Below the pieces are notes generated by a model, which was not told where the DNA came from, ran no database searches, and saw only the letters and a list, made by a program, of their open reading frames with translations. This document shows, piece by piece, positions 30,013-38,544 of a stretch of 42,577 bases of DNA. How positions within the stretch are numbered: the stretch's first letter is position 1; every line of letters starts with the position of its first letter. The position numbers and the translations under genes are program-made. This DNA comes from Anaerolineales bacterium (GTDB lineage: Bacteria; Chloroflexota; Anaerolineae; Anaerolineales; Villigracilaceae): positions 1 through 42,577 of the forward strand of contig JADLBX010000002.1 in assembly GCA_020847435.1 (NCBI GenBank), in the 5' to 3' direction.

Positions 30013-30054
30013 AAGAGAGTCCGCTATAATTCGAGCGGACTCTCTTCTTATTTT
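30013..30054 (+). terminator. Strong intrinsic terminator of the ccm cluster
   Basis: A 13-bp perfect stem AAGAGAGTCCGCT (30013-30025) / AGCGGACTCTCTT (30034-30046) with loop ATAATTCG and tail CTTATTTT. It ends directly at the ATG of the next gene. The loop region also contains TATAAT (30025-30030). Confidence 0.85.
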
Positions 30055-31695
30055 ATGAAGACACGCGGGATTCTCGCTCGTTGGAGGTCGCGGCTGGTGG
30101 GAGGTTTTAGCCTGCTGGCTTTTCTCGCCAGCGTCGGCTTCGCTTCATCCGGACGTGCGACTGCCGCGCCAGTAAGCGACCCACCCGGCCCCGACAGATT
30201 CTCCGTCACCATCGTCGAATACACCAAATACACCTGGTGGATGGCGCGCTGGGGGACGAACAAACTCATCTGCAAGATCGAGGTGGACCACGAAGGCTTA
30301 CCCAACCTGAACGACATCTACTCCGATTGCGCCAAAGACGACTTTGACGACTGGGTCAAGCAAAAACCCTGCCGCGAATACGACGTCAACCTCTGCATAG
30401 GTAATTACCTCGTACTGGTTGACAGCCAACCCGCCCAAAAAGAAATCTCGACCAAACTCCCCCCGCCCATCGTGCAGATGGCGCTCGAAAATTGCAACCC
30501 GGTCTACACCTCCTCCACCAGCATTTGCGAACTTGAACCGATCTTCATCTTAACCGGCATCGAACCTCTGCCCGATCACGAAATCACCCAGATCGCGGGG
30601 CTCTACGAAGAACAAGAGTTCACCTGCGGCTCGCCTTGCCGATTAAGACTGCCCACCACCGGCGCAGACGGCGCAACGCTTCAATTCTGGGCATACTCCA
30701 GTTACGGCGACAGCAGTCAGATCTTCAGCGCGCGCGTGCGCGTCGCGCCGACGGACGCAGGCAACCCCGACCAAGCCTTCTGGTATGTGGACGTGCTGTC
30801 CAGTCAGTGGGCAGGCGTCCCCGTGGCTAGTTGCGTGCAGACGTGGGGCGCCTTGCCGCCCATCGGCGGTCCGCCCGAATGGCTGAGCACACCCACGCAG
30901 AGCGAATCGCTCGGGACCGACGTGCCTTACACCTATCTTGCCGCAAACCTGATCCGTAACGGCGTAGTGGACGCCGGTTCATGCCCGGATAGCGGATTGA
31001 ACCCGGAAACCGAAACCGCCTCAACCTGCGGGATGGAAGCCGCGCGCGAGGCGGTGACGCAATGGCAAAACCAATTCGATACGATCATCCTGAACGTGGC
31101 GCAAGATACCGGCGTGCCGGCGAACCTGTTGAAAAACCTGTTTGCGAAAGAGAGTCAGTTCTGGCCCGGCTCCAGCGCGAAGAGCGACGTGGGACTGGGG
31201 CAACTTACCGAACACGGAGCCGATACGACCCTGTTATGGAACCCGCCGTTCTTCAATCAATTCTGCCCGCTGGTGATGGATGCTGAAACCTGCGCCGGCG
31301 GCTATGTGAGCCTCGACAAAGAACAGCAAGCCTACGCGCGCGTTTCATTGATCCGCGCGGTGAACGCGGTCTGCGAGGATTGTCCGCTCGGCATTGACCT
31401 TGACCGCGCCAATTTCAGCATCGGCGTTTTTGCCCACACCCTGCTGGCAAATTGCGAGCAAGCCGGGCAACTCGTCAAAAATGTCACCAGTAAACCGATG
31501 GCAGGCAATGCGGCAAGTTATGAAGACCTATGGAAGTTCTCGCTGGTCAATTACCACGCGGGTCCGGGCTGTCTCGGCGACGCGCTGGAAGTTGCCAACG
31601 CCGAGCAGTTGGAATTGAATTGGGAGAATGTGTCCTCCAAACTCTCGAAGGGCTGTGCCGGCGCGGGAGATTACGTCAACACGATCAGCAAATAA
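30055..31695 (+). CDS. Secreted protein with C-terminal lysozyme-like (SLT) domain
   Basis: 546 residues. An N-terminal signal peptide (RSRLVGGFSLLAFLASVGFA) precedes a Cys-rich region of unknown fold (about 45-320) with several probable disulfides. The C-terminal ~200 residues resemble a transglycosylase: PANLLKNLFAKESQFWPG carries the catalytic-type Glu and is followed by SDVGLGQLTEHGAD, the usual G-x-x-Q-x motif. It may cut peptidoglycan or another wall polymer. The ATG follows the ccm terminator with no ribosome-binding site; GTG at 30097 has GGAGG upstream but would lose the charged start of the signal peptide. Domain call moderate. Confidence 0.7.
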   Translation: MKTRGILARWRSRLVGGFSLLAFLASVGFASSGRATAAPVSDPPGPDRFSVTIVEYTKYTWWMARWGTNKLICKIEVDHEGLPNLNDIYSDCAKDDFDDWVKQKPCREYDVNLCIGNYLVLVDSQPAQKEISTKLPPPIVQMALENCNPVYTSSTSICELEPIFILTGIEPLPDHEITQIAGLYEEQEFTCGSPCRLRLPTTGADGATLQFWAYSSYGDSSQIFSARVRVAPTDAGNPDQAFWYVDVLSSQWAGVPVASCVQTWGALPPIGGPPEWLSTPTQSESLGTDVPYTYLAANLIRNGVVDAGSCPDSGLNPETETASTCGMEAAREAVTQWQNQFDTIILNVAQDTGVPANLLKNLFAKESQFWPGSSAKSDVGLGQLTEHGADTTLLWNPPFFNQFCPLVMDAETCAGGYVSLDKEQQAYARVSLIRAVNAVCEDCPLGIDLDRANFSIGVFAHTLLANCEQAGQLVKNVTSKPMAGNAASYEDLWKFSLVNYHAGPGCLGDALEVANAEQLELNWENVSSKLSKGCAGAGDYVNTISK

Positions 31696-31950
31696 AACCT
31701 GGGGCAAACGATTCTTATCACAAGGGAGCGACTGATTTAGTGAGTCAAGCCACTGAGCGCACAAAGATTTTGAGTTTTTTCTTGCAGGACTCGGTGATCT
31801 CTGTGGCAGGCAGAGCGTTTAACCCGCTTGTTTCGCCGCTCCCATTGCGGAGGCGTCGGCTTCCGCGTTTTGGTTTTGAGGTAAACTTGAAATCTCCCTC
31901 ACTATCTCACCCCCCACCTTCTCTCAACAGGAGAGGGAGTCGGAGTTGTA
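31696..31950 (+). other. 255-base gap before the Fe-S oxidoreductase gene
   Basis: I see no gene. It contains a CACTGAG / CTCGGTG inverted repeat (about 31750-31795), a T-rich run (GAGTTTTTTC) after its first arm that could terminate the upstream gene, and near the end CTCCCTC / GAGGGAG and CTCTC / GAGAG arms just before the start codon. No clear promoter. Confidence 0.4.
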
Positions 31951-33942
31951 ATGCTCAGCCTCATCGAAAAAATCATCTTTGCAATCTTCATCGCCGTATC
32001 CGTTTTTCTGACCTATCGCGGCGCGCGGCGGATCGTCAACCAGATCGCCAGCGGGCAAGGAAAGCCGGATTGGTCGCTGGCTCCGAAACGCCTCGGCGCA
32101 GCGCTCGTCAAATACTTATTTTTCACGCCCGTTTTTCGTTTCCGCCCGCTCCCGAGCTTTTTGCACGCGTTCATCGGCTGGGGCTTTTTTGTTTATTTGC
32201 TGGTCAACCTCAATGAGTTGATCTTCGCCTTCACCCACTTCAACCTTTTACACAACAGCGGGGTTCCCGGGAACGTCTATCGCTTCCTCGCCGAATTCCT
32301 CTCGTTCGCGCTGATGTTCGGTATGATCGGCATGTCCATCCGCCGTTACATCTTCAAGCCTGCCACGCTCACCACGCGCGACACGACCTTACTCAACCCA
32401 GCCGCGCGCAAAGGAATTACCGTGGACTCGATGATCGTCACCGCGACGTTCTTCACGCACACGTTGACGCGCGTGGTCGGCGAATCGTTCTACCTCACCC
32501 GCGCAGGCATCTCCGACGCGTGGCAACCGCTCACCTCGGCAATCGCGAACCTGTGGGCGAATATGCCCGAAGCGCAACTCCTGTTCAACGAACGGCTGAT
32601 GTTTTGGATCTCGCTGGGACTGGTCTTCGCCTTCCTGCCGTATTTCGCTTATTCAAAGCATATCCACCTCTTCGTCGCGCCGCTGAATTTTGCGTTGAAA
32701 CCCGAACGGAAATCCATCGGGCAATTGAATTACATCAACCTCGACGATCAATCCATCGAGCAGTTCGGCGCGGCGAAAATGAAAGACCTCGGTTGGGAAC
32801 AGATCATGGACGCGTACGCCTGCATCCAATGTTTTCGCTGTCAGGAGGTTTGTCCCGCGTACAACACGGGGAAGATTCTCTCTCCTGCCGCGCTGGAGAT
32901 CAACAAACGCTATCACTTGAAAAAAGGCGATACCGAAGCGCCGATGCTGAACTTGATCTCGGAGGAGGCGGTCTGGGCGTGTACCAGTTGCGGCGCCTGC
33001 GTGGACATCTGTCCCGTCGGGAATGAACCGATGCGCGACATTCTCGACATCCGCCGCAATCTTTCGATGATGGAAAGCCAGTTCCCGAAACAACTCGAAA
33101 ACGCGTTCAAAGGCATCGAGCGCAACGCGAACCCGTGGAATGTTCCGCAGTCTGACCGCTTGAAATGGGCGGATGGACTCAACGTGCCGACCATCGAACG
33201 AAACCCCGAGCCTGATATTTTGTGGTGGGTGGGTTGCGCGCCCGCGACGGACGCGCGCGCGCAGAAGACCGCGCAAGCGTTCGCTAAAATTTTGAACGCG
33301 GCGGGCGTCAACTTTGCCGTGTTGGGACGGAACGAATCTTGCACGGGCGATCCCGCGCGGCGGGCGGGACGCGAGGATATTTTCTTCGCGATGGCTTCGC
33401 AAAACGTGGAAGTCTTGAATGAGGTGAAACCAAAACGCATCGTCGCTACCTGTCCGCATTGTTTGCACACGATCAAAAATGAATATCCCGCATTCGGCGG
33501 CAATTACGAAGTGATTCATCACACGCAATTCATCAATGAACTTGTCGGCGCGGGGAAGATCAGTTTGGAAGTGGACAAGGAACAATTTACCGTGACGTTC
33601 CATGACCCGTGTTATTTGGGGCGGCATAATAAAATCTTTGATGCGCCGCGCGAGGCGTTGAACTCCACTGGCGCGTTGACGATCGAGATGCCGCGCAACT
33701 CCGCCAAGTCGTTTTGCTGCGGCGCGGGCGGCGCGCAAATGTGGAAGGAAGAAGAGCAAGGTTCGGCGCGCGTGAACGCCACGCGGTTTGCGGAGGCAAA
33801 ATCTACGGGCGCGTCCACGCTGGCGGTGGGCTGTCCGTTTTGTTTAGCGATGATGAGCGACGCGTCCAAGGCGGACGGCGGCGAGATTCAGGTCAAGGAT
33901 GTAGCGGAGATCGTCCTGGAAAGGCTGAAAACGAATCCATGA
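31951..33942 (+). CDS. Membrane-bound Fe-S oxidoreductase (HdrD/GlpC/DsrK-like)
   Basis: 663 residues. The N-terminal part (about 1-260) has several transmembrane helices with His residues, like the NarI/HdrE haem b subunit. Two [4Fe-4S] motifs follow: C291-x2-C294-x2-C297-x3-C301-P and C344-x2-C347-x2-C350-x3-C354-P. Two CCG-type domains follow (CPHCLHTIKNEYP, HDPCYLGRHN, FCCGAGGAQMW, GCPFC). This fused plan moves electrons between the quinone pool and a soluble partner; in other bacteria it often serves an ETF or a dehydrogenase, but no such partner is in the window. Its stop overlaps the next start (ATGA). Confidence 0.9.
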   Translation: MLSLIEKIIFAIFIAVSVFLTYRGARRIVNQIASGQGKPDWSLAPKRLGAALVKYLFFTPVFRFRPLPSFLHAFIGWGFFVYLLVNLNELIFAFTHFNLLHNSGVPGNVYRFLAEFLSFALMFGMIGMSIRRYIFKPATLTTRDTTLLNPAARKGITVDSMIVTATFFTHTLTRVVGESFYLTRAGISDAWQPLTSAIANLWANMPEAQLLFNERLMFWISLGLVFAFLPYFAYSKHIHLFVAPLNFALKPERKSIGQLNYINLDDQSIEQFGAAKMKDLGWEQIMDAYACIQCFRCQEVCPAYNTGKILSPAALEINKRYHLKKGDTEAPMLNLISEEAVWACTSCGACVDICPVGNEPMRDILDIRRNLSMMESQFPKQLENAFKGIERNANPWNVPQSDRLKWADGLNVPTIERNPEPDILWWVGCAPATDARAQKTAQAFAKILNAAGVNFAVLGRNESCTGDPARRAGREDIFFAMASQNVEVLNEVKPKRIVATCPHCLHTIKNEYPAFGGNYEVIHHTQFINELVGAGKISLEVDKEQFTVTFHDPCYLGRHNKIFDAPREALNSTGALTIEMPRNSAKSFCCGAGGAQMWKEEEQGSARVNATRFAEAKSTGASTLAVGCPFCLAMMSDASKADGGEIQVKDVAEIVLERLKTNP

Positions 33943-34364
33943 TTGATTTCAAATCCAAGTTCGGTCGTTTGGCGCTGAAGCAGATTCAAAGCGAATACTT
34001 TGTCTGGCTGACGACGGTCGATTCGAACGGCGCGCCGCAACCGCGACCGGTCTGGTTCATCTGGGAAAAAGATTCATTCCTCGTCTTCAGCCAGAAAAAG
34101 GCGCACAAGGTGAAGCACATCCGAAAAAATCCGCAAGTCTCTTTGCACTTCAACACGGCGGACAAAAAAGGCGAAAAGCGTTTGATCGTTTTCACAGGGA
34201 CGGCGCGGCTCGAAAAGAACGCCGCGCCCGCGCATAAAATCCGCGCTTACATGAAAAAGTATAAAACGGGAATCGCCGGGTTGGGCGCAACGCCCGAGCA
34301 GTTTTCCAGCGAGTATTCGGTCGCCATCCGAATTGCCCCTGTCAAGTTACGCGGTTGGGAGTAA
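33939..34364 (+). CDS. PPOX-class FMN/F420-binding protein
   Basis: 141 residues from ATG at 33939, which overlaps the previous stop by four bases; a 75-codon extension lies inside that gene. Split-barrel fold of the pyridoxamine-phosphate-oxidase class: YFVWLTTVDSNGAPQPRPVWFIW, FLVFSQKKAHKVKHIRKNPQVSLHF and VFTGTARLE are typical of the F420-dependent Rv3369-like group. Whether it uses F420 or FMN is not visible. Confidence 0.85.
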   Translation: MIDFKSKFGRLALKQIQSEYFVWLTTVDSNGAPQPRPVWFIWEKDSFLVFSQKKAHKVKHIRKNPQVSLHFNTADKKGEKRLIVFTGTARLEKNAAPAHKIRAYMKKYKTGIAGLGATPEQFSSEYSVAIRIAPVKLRGWE

Positions 34365-34393
34365 AATTTTGCGCAGTGGAGAGGAGGTTTGTT

Positions 34394-34675
34394 ATGAAAG
34401 ACACGATCAAGACATTGCACCCGGAAAAGAAACAAGGCGTGAAGATCAGCAGGGATAAATACGATCTCATTCGCAAAGCCATTATGAACGAACTGCGTTC
34501 CAGTAAAGAAATCACCTTCATGAAACTCGCGCGCGCCGTGGAAAAAGCCGTGCAAGGCAAATTCGACGGCTCGGTGATGTGGTACGTGACCACGGTCAAA
34601 CTTGACCTCGAAGCGCGCGGCGAGATCAAGCGCGTACCCAACTCGCGTCCGCAACTCGTGCGGCTGGCGAAATAG
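34394..34675 (+). CDS. Small conserved protein of unknown function, helix-turn-helix-like
   Basis: 93 residues from ATG at 34394, with GAGAGGAGG upstream; a 13-codon extension covers that site and was rejected. Predicted helices ISRDKYDLIRKAIMNEL and ITFMKLARAVEKAVQ are followed by SVMWYVTTVKLDLEARGEIKRV, which reads like a winged helix with a final beta hairpin. I do not know a function. It could bind DNA. Confidence 0.7.
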   Translation: MKDTIKTLHPEKKQGVKISRDKYDLIRKAIMNELRSSKEITFMKLARAVEKAVQGKFDGSVMWYVTTVKLDLEARGEIKRVPNSRPQLVRLAK

Positions 34676-34683
34676 GAATCTGC

Positions 34684-35145
34684 ATGGCGGACAACCCTCC
34701 ATTCGACCTGCACGCCGCGCACCAATATTTCTCAGCCGAAAATTTCAACCAGACCTGGGAATTCATACAAAAGGACGAACGCACCGACGAGGAAAACCTC
34801 GCGATGCTGCATTCCGCCATCGCGTCGCTGTGGCATTGGTCTCAGCGCGCGGACGCGACGCCGAAAAATTTATCGGTGAGTTACTGGCAGGTTTCGCGCG
34901 TCTTCAGCCTGATCGGCCAGCCCGATCACGCGCGGCGCTACGGCTTGCTCTCCCTGAAACATGCGGAAACTCTCGAACCTTTTTACAAAGGCTACGCATA
35001 CGAGGCGCTGGCGCGGGCAGAGGCGCTCGCCGACAACCGCGTGATCGTGAAGTATTATCTCGAGAAGGCGCGCGAGATGGAAATTCAGGTCGCGGATGAA
35101 ACCGAAAGAAATCTTTTGGCGCAAGACCTGGAAACAATCCAATAG
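34684..35145 (+). CDS. TPR-like helical protein of unknown function
   Basis: 153 residues, eight bases after the previous stop. Nearly all helical. SVSYWQVSRVFSLIGQPDHARRYGLLSLKHAE and FYKGYAYEALARAEAL read like two TPR units, so it probably binds another protein. It has no signal peptide. The family is not recognised. Confidence 0.7.
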   Translation: MADNPPFDLHAAHQYFSAENFNQTWEFIQKDERTDEENLAMLHSAIASLWHWSQRADATPKNLSVSYWQVSRVFSLIGQPDHARRYGLLSLKHAETLEPFYKGYAYEALARAEALADNRVIVKYYLEKAREMEIQVADETERNLLAQDLETIQ

Positions 35146-35166
35146 CAAAGGCGCTCAACACAAGGC

Positions 35167-35541
35167 ATGAAAATTCGATATCCATTCATCATTCTCGCCG
35201 CCGCGCTGATGGCGGCATGTTCCACCAACGCCGCGCCGCCGACGCCGACCTTCACGCCGCTCGAACAGATCGGTCAGGGCGTGTACGCGTTACGCTGCGC
35301 GCAATGCCATGCGCTGACCCCCGACACGGTGGTGATTGGTCCCTCGTTGGCGGGCGTCGCCACCCGCGCCGCATCACGCGTCCCTGGGTTGGACGCGCAG
35401 GCATACATCGAGGAATCGATCCTCACGCCGAAGGCGTATCTCGTCGAAGGCTTCCCCGATACCATGCCGACCAATTTTGCAAAAGAACTCACCAGCGAAG
35501 AGTTTCAGGGCATTGTGGCATATTTGTTGACGTTGAAATAG
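35167..35541 (+). CDS. Lipoprotein monohaem cytochrome c
   Basis: 124 residues. The signal peptide ends in the lipobox MAAC. One haem site C44-A-Q-C47-H48 is present; the axial Met is likely in DTMPTNF. It is a small class I cytochrome tethered to the membrane. It lies 40 bases before the dihaem-peroxidase fusion and is a natural electron donor for it. Confidence 0.88.
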   Translation: MKIRYPFIILAAALMAACSTNAAPPTPTFTPLEQIGQGVYALRCAQCHALTPDTVVIGPSLAGVATRAASRVPGLDAQAYIEESILTPKAYLVEGFPDTMPTNFAKELTSEEFQGIVAYLLTLK

Positions 35542-35559
35542 CCTCTCTCAACGGAGAGG
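35542..35559 (+). repeat. CCTCTC/GAGAGG hairpin before the peroxidase fusion
   Basis: A 6-bp stem with a 6-base loop, starting right after the cytochrome stop codon and followed by GGAGGAG, the ribosome-binding site of the next gene. It is the same family as 534-556 and 24581-24599. Confidence 0.55.
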
Positions 35560-35581
35560 AAGAAATTTTTGGAGGAGAAAC

Positions 35582-37804
35582 ATGAAAACTTGGATCAAAC
35601 GCATCTTTCTGACGTTGGGCTTGCTCGCCCTCTTCGGCATTATTTACGCCGCTTTCGCCCCCCTGCCCTTCGACGACCTGCCGCCGCAGGATAAATGGGG
35701 CGCGGGCGCGAGCAGTGTGCTTCCCGCCTACAGCGGATTGCAGCGCGAATTTCCCCCGCTCAACGGCGAAACCTCGCCGGAGAAAACCGAACTCGGTCGT
35801 TTGTTGTTCTTCGATCCAATTCTTTCCAAGGATCAAGACATGTCGTGCGCGACCTGTCATAACCCCAGCCTGGGCTTCAGCGACGGCTTGCAAACCGCGC
35901 AAGGATCGGACGATACGCCTTTGCCGCGCAACACGCCCACGCTATGGAATACCGGATACGAAACAAAACTTTTTTGGGACGGACGCGCCAACTCACTCGA
36001 AGAGCAAATGTCCGTGCCGCTTCACGCCGAGAATGAAATGGCGGGCAGCGACGCGGAGACCGTCGCGCGGCTGAAAGCGATACCCGAATACGTACAACTC
36101 TTCGATGCCGCATTCGGCAAGGATGCGATCACAGTCGAAAATGCGCAGGCGGCAATCGCTTCCTTCGAACGGACTTTGATCTCGAACAACAGCCCGTTCG
36201 ACAAATACGCGGCGGGTCAATTCGACGCGCTCACTTCCTCCCAGCGCCGCGGCTTGAACTTGTTCCGCTCGGCGGCGACGCGTTGTTTTGAATGTCACGC
36301 CGCGCCGACCTTCGGCTCGAACGATTTCTTCGTCACCGGAACGCCCGACCTGGAGGGCTTCCCGCACGACCCCGGACGCGCCGCGATCGCCAGCGATGGG
36401 AATGACGGCGCGTTCAAAGCGCCCACCTTGCGCAACATCGCGTTGACCGGACCCTACATGCACAACGGCGTGTTCGCCACACTCAACGATGTGCTGTGGT
36501 TCTATGAAAAAGGCGGAGGCAGTCAATTTGGCTTGGACGTGGATCGGCACATCCTCCCCATCGAATTGAGTTCGCAGGAACACGAAGATTTGGTCGCGTT
36601 CCTCTACGCGTTGACGGATGAAAGCGCGCTGCCGACGGTTCCGACCTCCGTGCCGTCTGGGTTGCCAGTGGTGGAGCAGGTTCCCAACCTTGCGCGCGAA
36701 GTCGTCGAGCAGGTAAACGTCGAGGCGGCTGAATCAGGCGTCCCGGCGCATGAACCGACGACCGTCCGCGTGGGACCGAATGAAACGATCCAGCAAGCAG
36801 TGGATCGGTCGGGTCCCGGCGATACGATCGAAGTCCCGTATGGGGTTTATCACGAGTCGGTCGTGTTGGATTGGAGCGATGTCACGCTGGTCGGCATCCC
36901 GAATGAAAAGGGCGAGTGGCCCATCATTGATGGCGAAGGCGCTCGCTCAGACGGCGTGATCGCATCGGGCAATAATTTTGAGATGTATAACTTTTCGGTG
37001 AAGAATTACACGTCGAACGGCGTGCTGGTGGAAGGCGCGACGAAAGTGTATCTGCACGATATGTACATCGAGAACACCGGCGTGTATGGCGTGTACCCCG
37101 TGCGTTGCACCGACGTGCTGATCGAGCGCATCGAAGCGACGCTGATGAACGACGCGGCGATCTACGCGGGCAAGTCGCAGGATGTGATCATCCGCGATAC
37201 GCTGACGTACGGCAATGTGATCGGCATCGAGTTGGAAAATACGGTGAACGGCGAAGTGTATAACAACGTGGCGCACGATAACACGGTCGGCATTTTCATT
37301 GACCTTCTGCCGCAACTGCCGTCGAAGGTTTCGTTGTACACGAAAGTCCATGACAATATCAGTGAAAACAACAACGGCGAGAATTTTGGCAAGCCAGGGA
37401 CGGCGGTCGCGCTCATCCCGCCGGGGACGGGCATCCTCATCCTTGCGGCGGACGAAGTGGAAATTTACAACAACACGATTCGCGGCAACAAAACGGGCGG
37501 GCTGGCTGTGTTCAATTTAACCATCGGCTTCTCCTCCAACGAAATTGACGTGGGTCCGAACCCCGAGCATGTGTACGCCCACGATAACACCTACGAGAAC
37601 AACGGCTACGACGCCGACCCGTTCGTGAAGAATATGCTCGGCAAAGGCTTCGACATCATCTGGGACTCGAACGGCGCGGATAATTATTTCGACGAGCAGG
37701 TTTCATCGTCGTTCCCACCGATGCTACCCAAAACTTCGTGGCCCCAACCGTTGTATAACTTGTATTGGAGGCTGGTGAATTTTGTGGTTGGGCTTGTTGG
37801 GTAA
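35582..37804 (+). CDS. MauG-type dihaem peroxidase fused to a right-handed beta-helix
   Basis: 740 residues. An N-terminal membrane helix or uncleaved signal (about 8-25) precedes a bacterial cytochrome c peroxidase/MauG domain (about 60-350) with C89-A-T-C92-H93 and C235-F-E-C238-H239, and APTLRNIALTGPYMHNGVFATLNDVL typical of the family. A Pro/Val/Glu linker (about 350-390) leads to a parallel beta-helix domain (about 395-700) with NosD-like repeats (TIQQAVDRSGPGDTIEV, then V-L-I-E-R-I, V-I-I-R-D-T, E-I-Y-N-N-T at regular spacing). The C-terminus may be membrane-associated (LYNLYWRLVNFVVGLVG). Beta-helix domains of this kind usually bind carbohydrate. Both domains are in one open frame without a frameshift. 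Confidence 0.88.
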   Translation: MKTWIKRIFLTLGLLALFGIIYAAFAPLPFDDLPPQDKWGAGASSVLPAYSGLQREFPPLNGETSPEKTELGRLLFFDPILSKDQDMSCATCHNPSLGFSDGLQTAQGSDDTPLPRNTPTLWNTGYETKLFWDGRANSLEEQMSVPLHAENEMAGSDAETVARLKAIPEYVQLFDAAFGKDAITVENAQAAIASFERTLISNNSPFDKYAAGQFDALTSSQRRGLNLFRSAATRCFECHAAPTFGSNDFFVTGTPDLEGFPHDPGRAAIASDGNDGAFKAPTLRNIALTGPYMHNGVFATLNDVLWFYEKGGGSQFGLDVDRHILPIELSSQEHEDLVAFLYALTDESALPTVPTSVPSGLPVVEQVPNLAREVVEQVNVEAAESGVPAHEPTTVRVGPNETIQQAVDRSGPGDTIEVPYGVYHESVVLDWSDVTLVGIPNEKGEWPIIDGEGARSDGVIASGNNFEMYNFSVKNYTSNGVLVEGATKVYLHDMYIENTGVYGVYPVRCTDVLIERIEATLMNDAAIYAGKSQDVIIRDTLTYGNVIGIELENTVNGEVYNNVAHDNTVGIFIDLLPQLPSKVSLYTKVHDNISENNNGENFGKPGTAVALIPPGTGILILAADEVEIYNNTIRGNKTGGLAVFNLTIGFSSNEIDVGPNPEHVYAHDNTYENNGYDADPFVKNMLGKGFDIIWDSNGADNYFDEQVSSSFPPMLPKTSWPQPLYNLYWRLVNFVVGLVG

Positions 37805-37841
37805 TTGGTAAATGGTAATTGAGGTTGGGGACCAGAGACTT
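37801..37841 (+). repeat. 7-bp-periodic repeat after the peroxidase fusion
   Basis: GGTAATT-like units (GTAATTG, GTAAATG, GTAATTG) run into AGAGACT / TGAGACT units with a 7-base period. They resemble the blocks at 23939-24046. Confidence 0.6.
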
Positions 37842-37873
37842 GAGACTGGGCTGGGAGGCTCAGTCTCTTTTTG
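37842..37873 (+). terminator. Probable intrinsic terminator
   Basis: Stem GAGACTG (37842-37848) / CAGTCTC (37861-37867), extended inside by GC pairs, followed by TTTTT. It ends the peroxidase transcript. The same stem occurs at 29022-29048. Confidence 0.7.
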
Positions 37874-37877
37874 TGTT

Positions 37878-37883
37878 TATAAT
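37878..37883 (+). promoter_or_regulatory. -10 element (TATAAT) before the carbonic-anhydrase-like gene
   Basis: TATAAT lies just after the terminator and 18 bases before the ATG. Transcription would start near 37890, with GGAG at 37891-37894. There is no convincing -35. Confidence 0.45.
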
Positions 37884-37901
37884 GCCAGCAGGAGCGATGA
37901 T

Positions 37902-38441
37902 ATGTTTCGACTTGTGGCTGTGAACTCAACGGACGATATTTTTGACGCTTACCGCGAAACGCCGGTGGGGTTGTTGCTGGCATATAACAATCTCAACCGC
38001 GAGTATGAAGCGTACACGCAGGCGCAAATGCTGATCGGCATGTGCATGGATCATCGTAAGCATTTGCATATCCCCGATAACTTCGCGTACATTATCCGCG
38101 CGGGCGGAGCGAATTTGCGATACAGCGAGTTCAAAGTCTCGTATGCGATCGCGGTGGGAGGCGTGCGGTGCATCGTGTTGATCGGTCACGACCAGTGCGG
38201 CATGGTCAATTTGATGGCGCGCAGGGAAGCGTTCATCCACGGCTTGGTTGAAAATGCGGGCTGGGAAAAAGAACTGGCGGAACAACACTTCATGAATTTC
38301 GCCCCGATGTTCGAGATCGGCAACGAGATAGACTTCGTGTTGAGCGAAACGCAGCGACTGCACGCTCGCTACCCGAAGATCCTCGTCGCGCCGTTGTTCT
38401 ACAAGGTGGAAGATAATTTGTTGTATCAGATAAAGGAATAA
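37902..38441 (+). CDS. Divergent beta-carbonic-anhydrase-like protein
   Basis: 179 residues from ATG at 37902 (GGAG seven bases upstream). Zinc-site elements of beta-carbonic anhydrases are present: CMDHR (family C-x-D-x-R; the usual Ser before Arg is His), YIIRAGGAN in place of the VVRNAGN loop, and GHDQCGM with His and Cys ligands. It likely binds zinc and may hydrate CO2, but the altered positions and the long insert after the first Cys leave room for another role. It is a single-gene unit between two terminators. Confidence 0.78.
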   Translation: MFRLVAVNSTDDIFDAYRETPVGLLLAYNNLNREYEAYTQAQMLIGMCMDHRKHLHIPDNFAYIIRAGGANLRYSEFKVSYAIAVGGVRCIVLIGHDQCGMVNLMARREAFIHGLVENAGWEKELAEQHFMNFAPMFEIGNEIDFVLSETQRLHARYPKILVAPLFYKVEDNLLYQIKE

Positions 38442-38452
38442 CCGATATAGCC

Positions 38453-38482
38453 CCGCCTCGGAAAAGCCTGAGGCGGTTTTTT
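38453..38482 (+). terminator. Intrinsic terminator after the carbonic-anhydrase-like gene
   Basis: Stem CCGCCTCGG / CCTGAGGCGG (one bulged base) with an AAAAG loop and a TTTTTT tail. Confidence 0.88.
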
Positions 38483-38529
38483 CGCAGGGAGATTTTGCTC
38501 GGTTTAAAGCCATATTTCCATGCGAGCTA

Positions 38530-38538
38530 TGCTACACT
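38530..38538 (+). promoter_or_regulatory. Extended -10 placing +1 at the Crp/Fnr start codon
   Basis: TGCTACACT (hexamer TACACT at 38533-38538) is followed by six bases and then ATG at 38545, so transcription would begin at the start codon. There is no ribosome-binding site. TGATACACT at 15824-15832 is the same element. Confidence 0.5.
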
Positions 38539-38544
38539 TTGGCT

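Noticed and set aside
32653..33759. 368-residue minus-strand ORF opposite the Fe-S oxidoreductase
   Set aside because: It is antisense to conserved cysteine motifs and has no recognisable domain.
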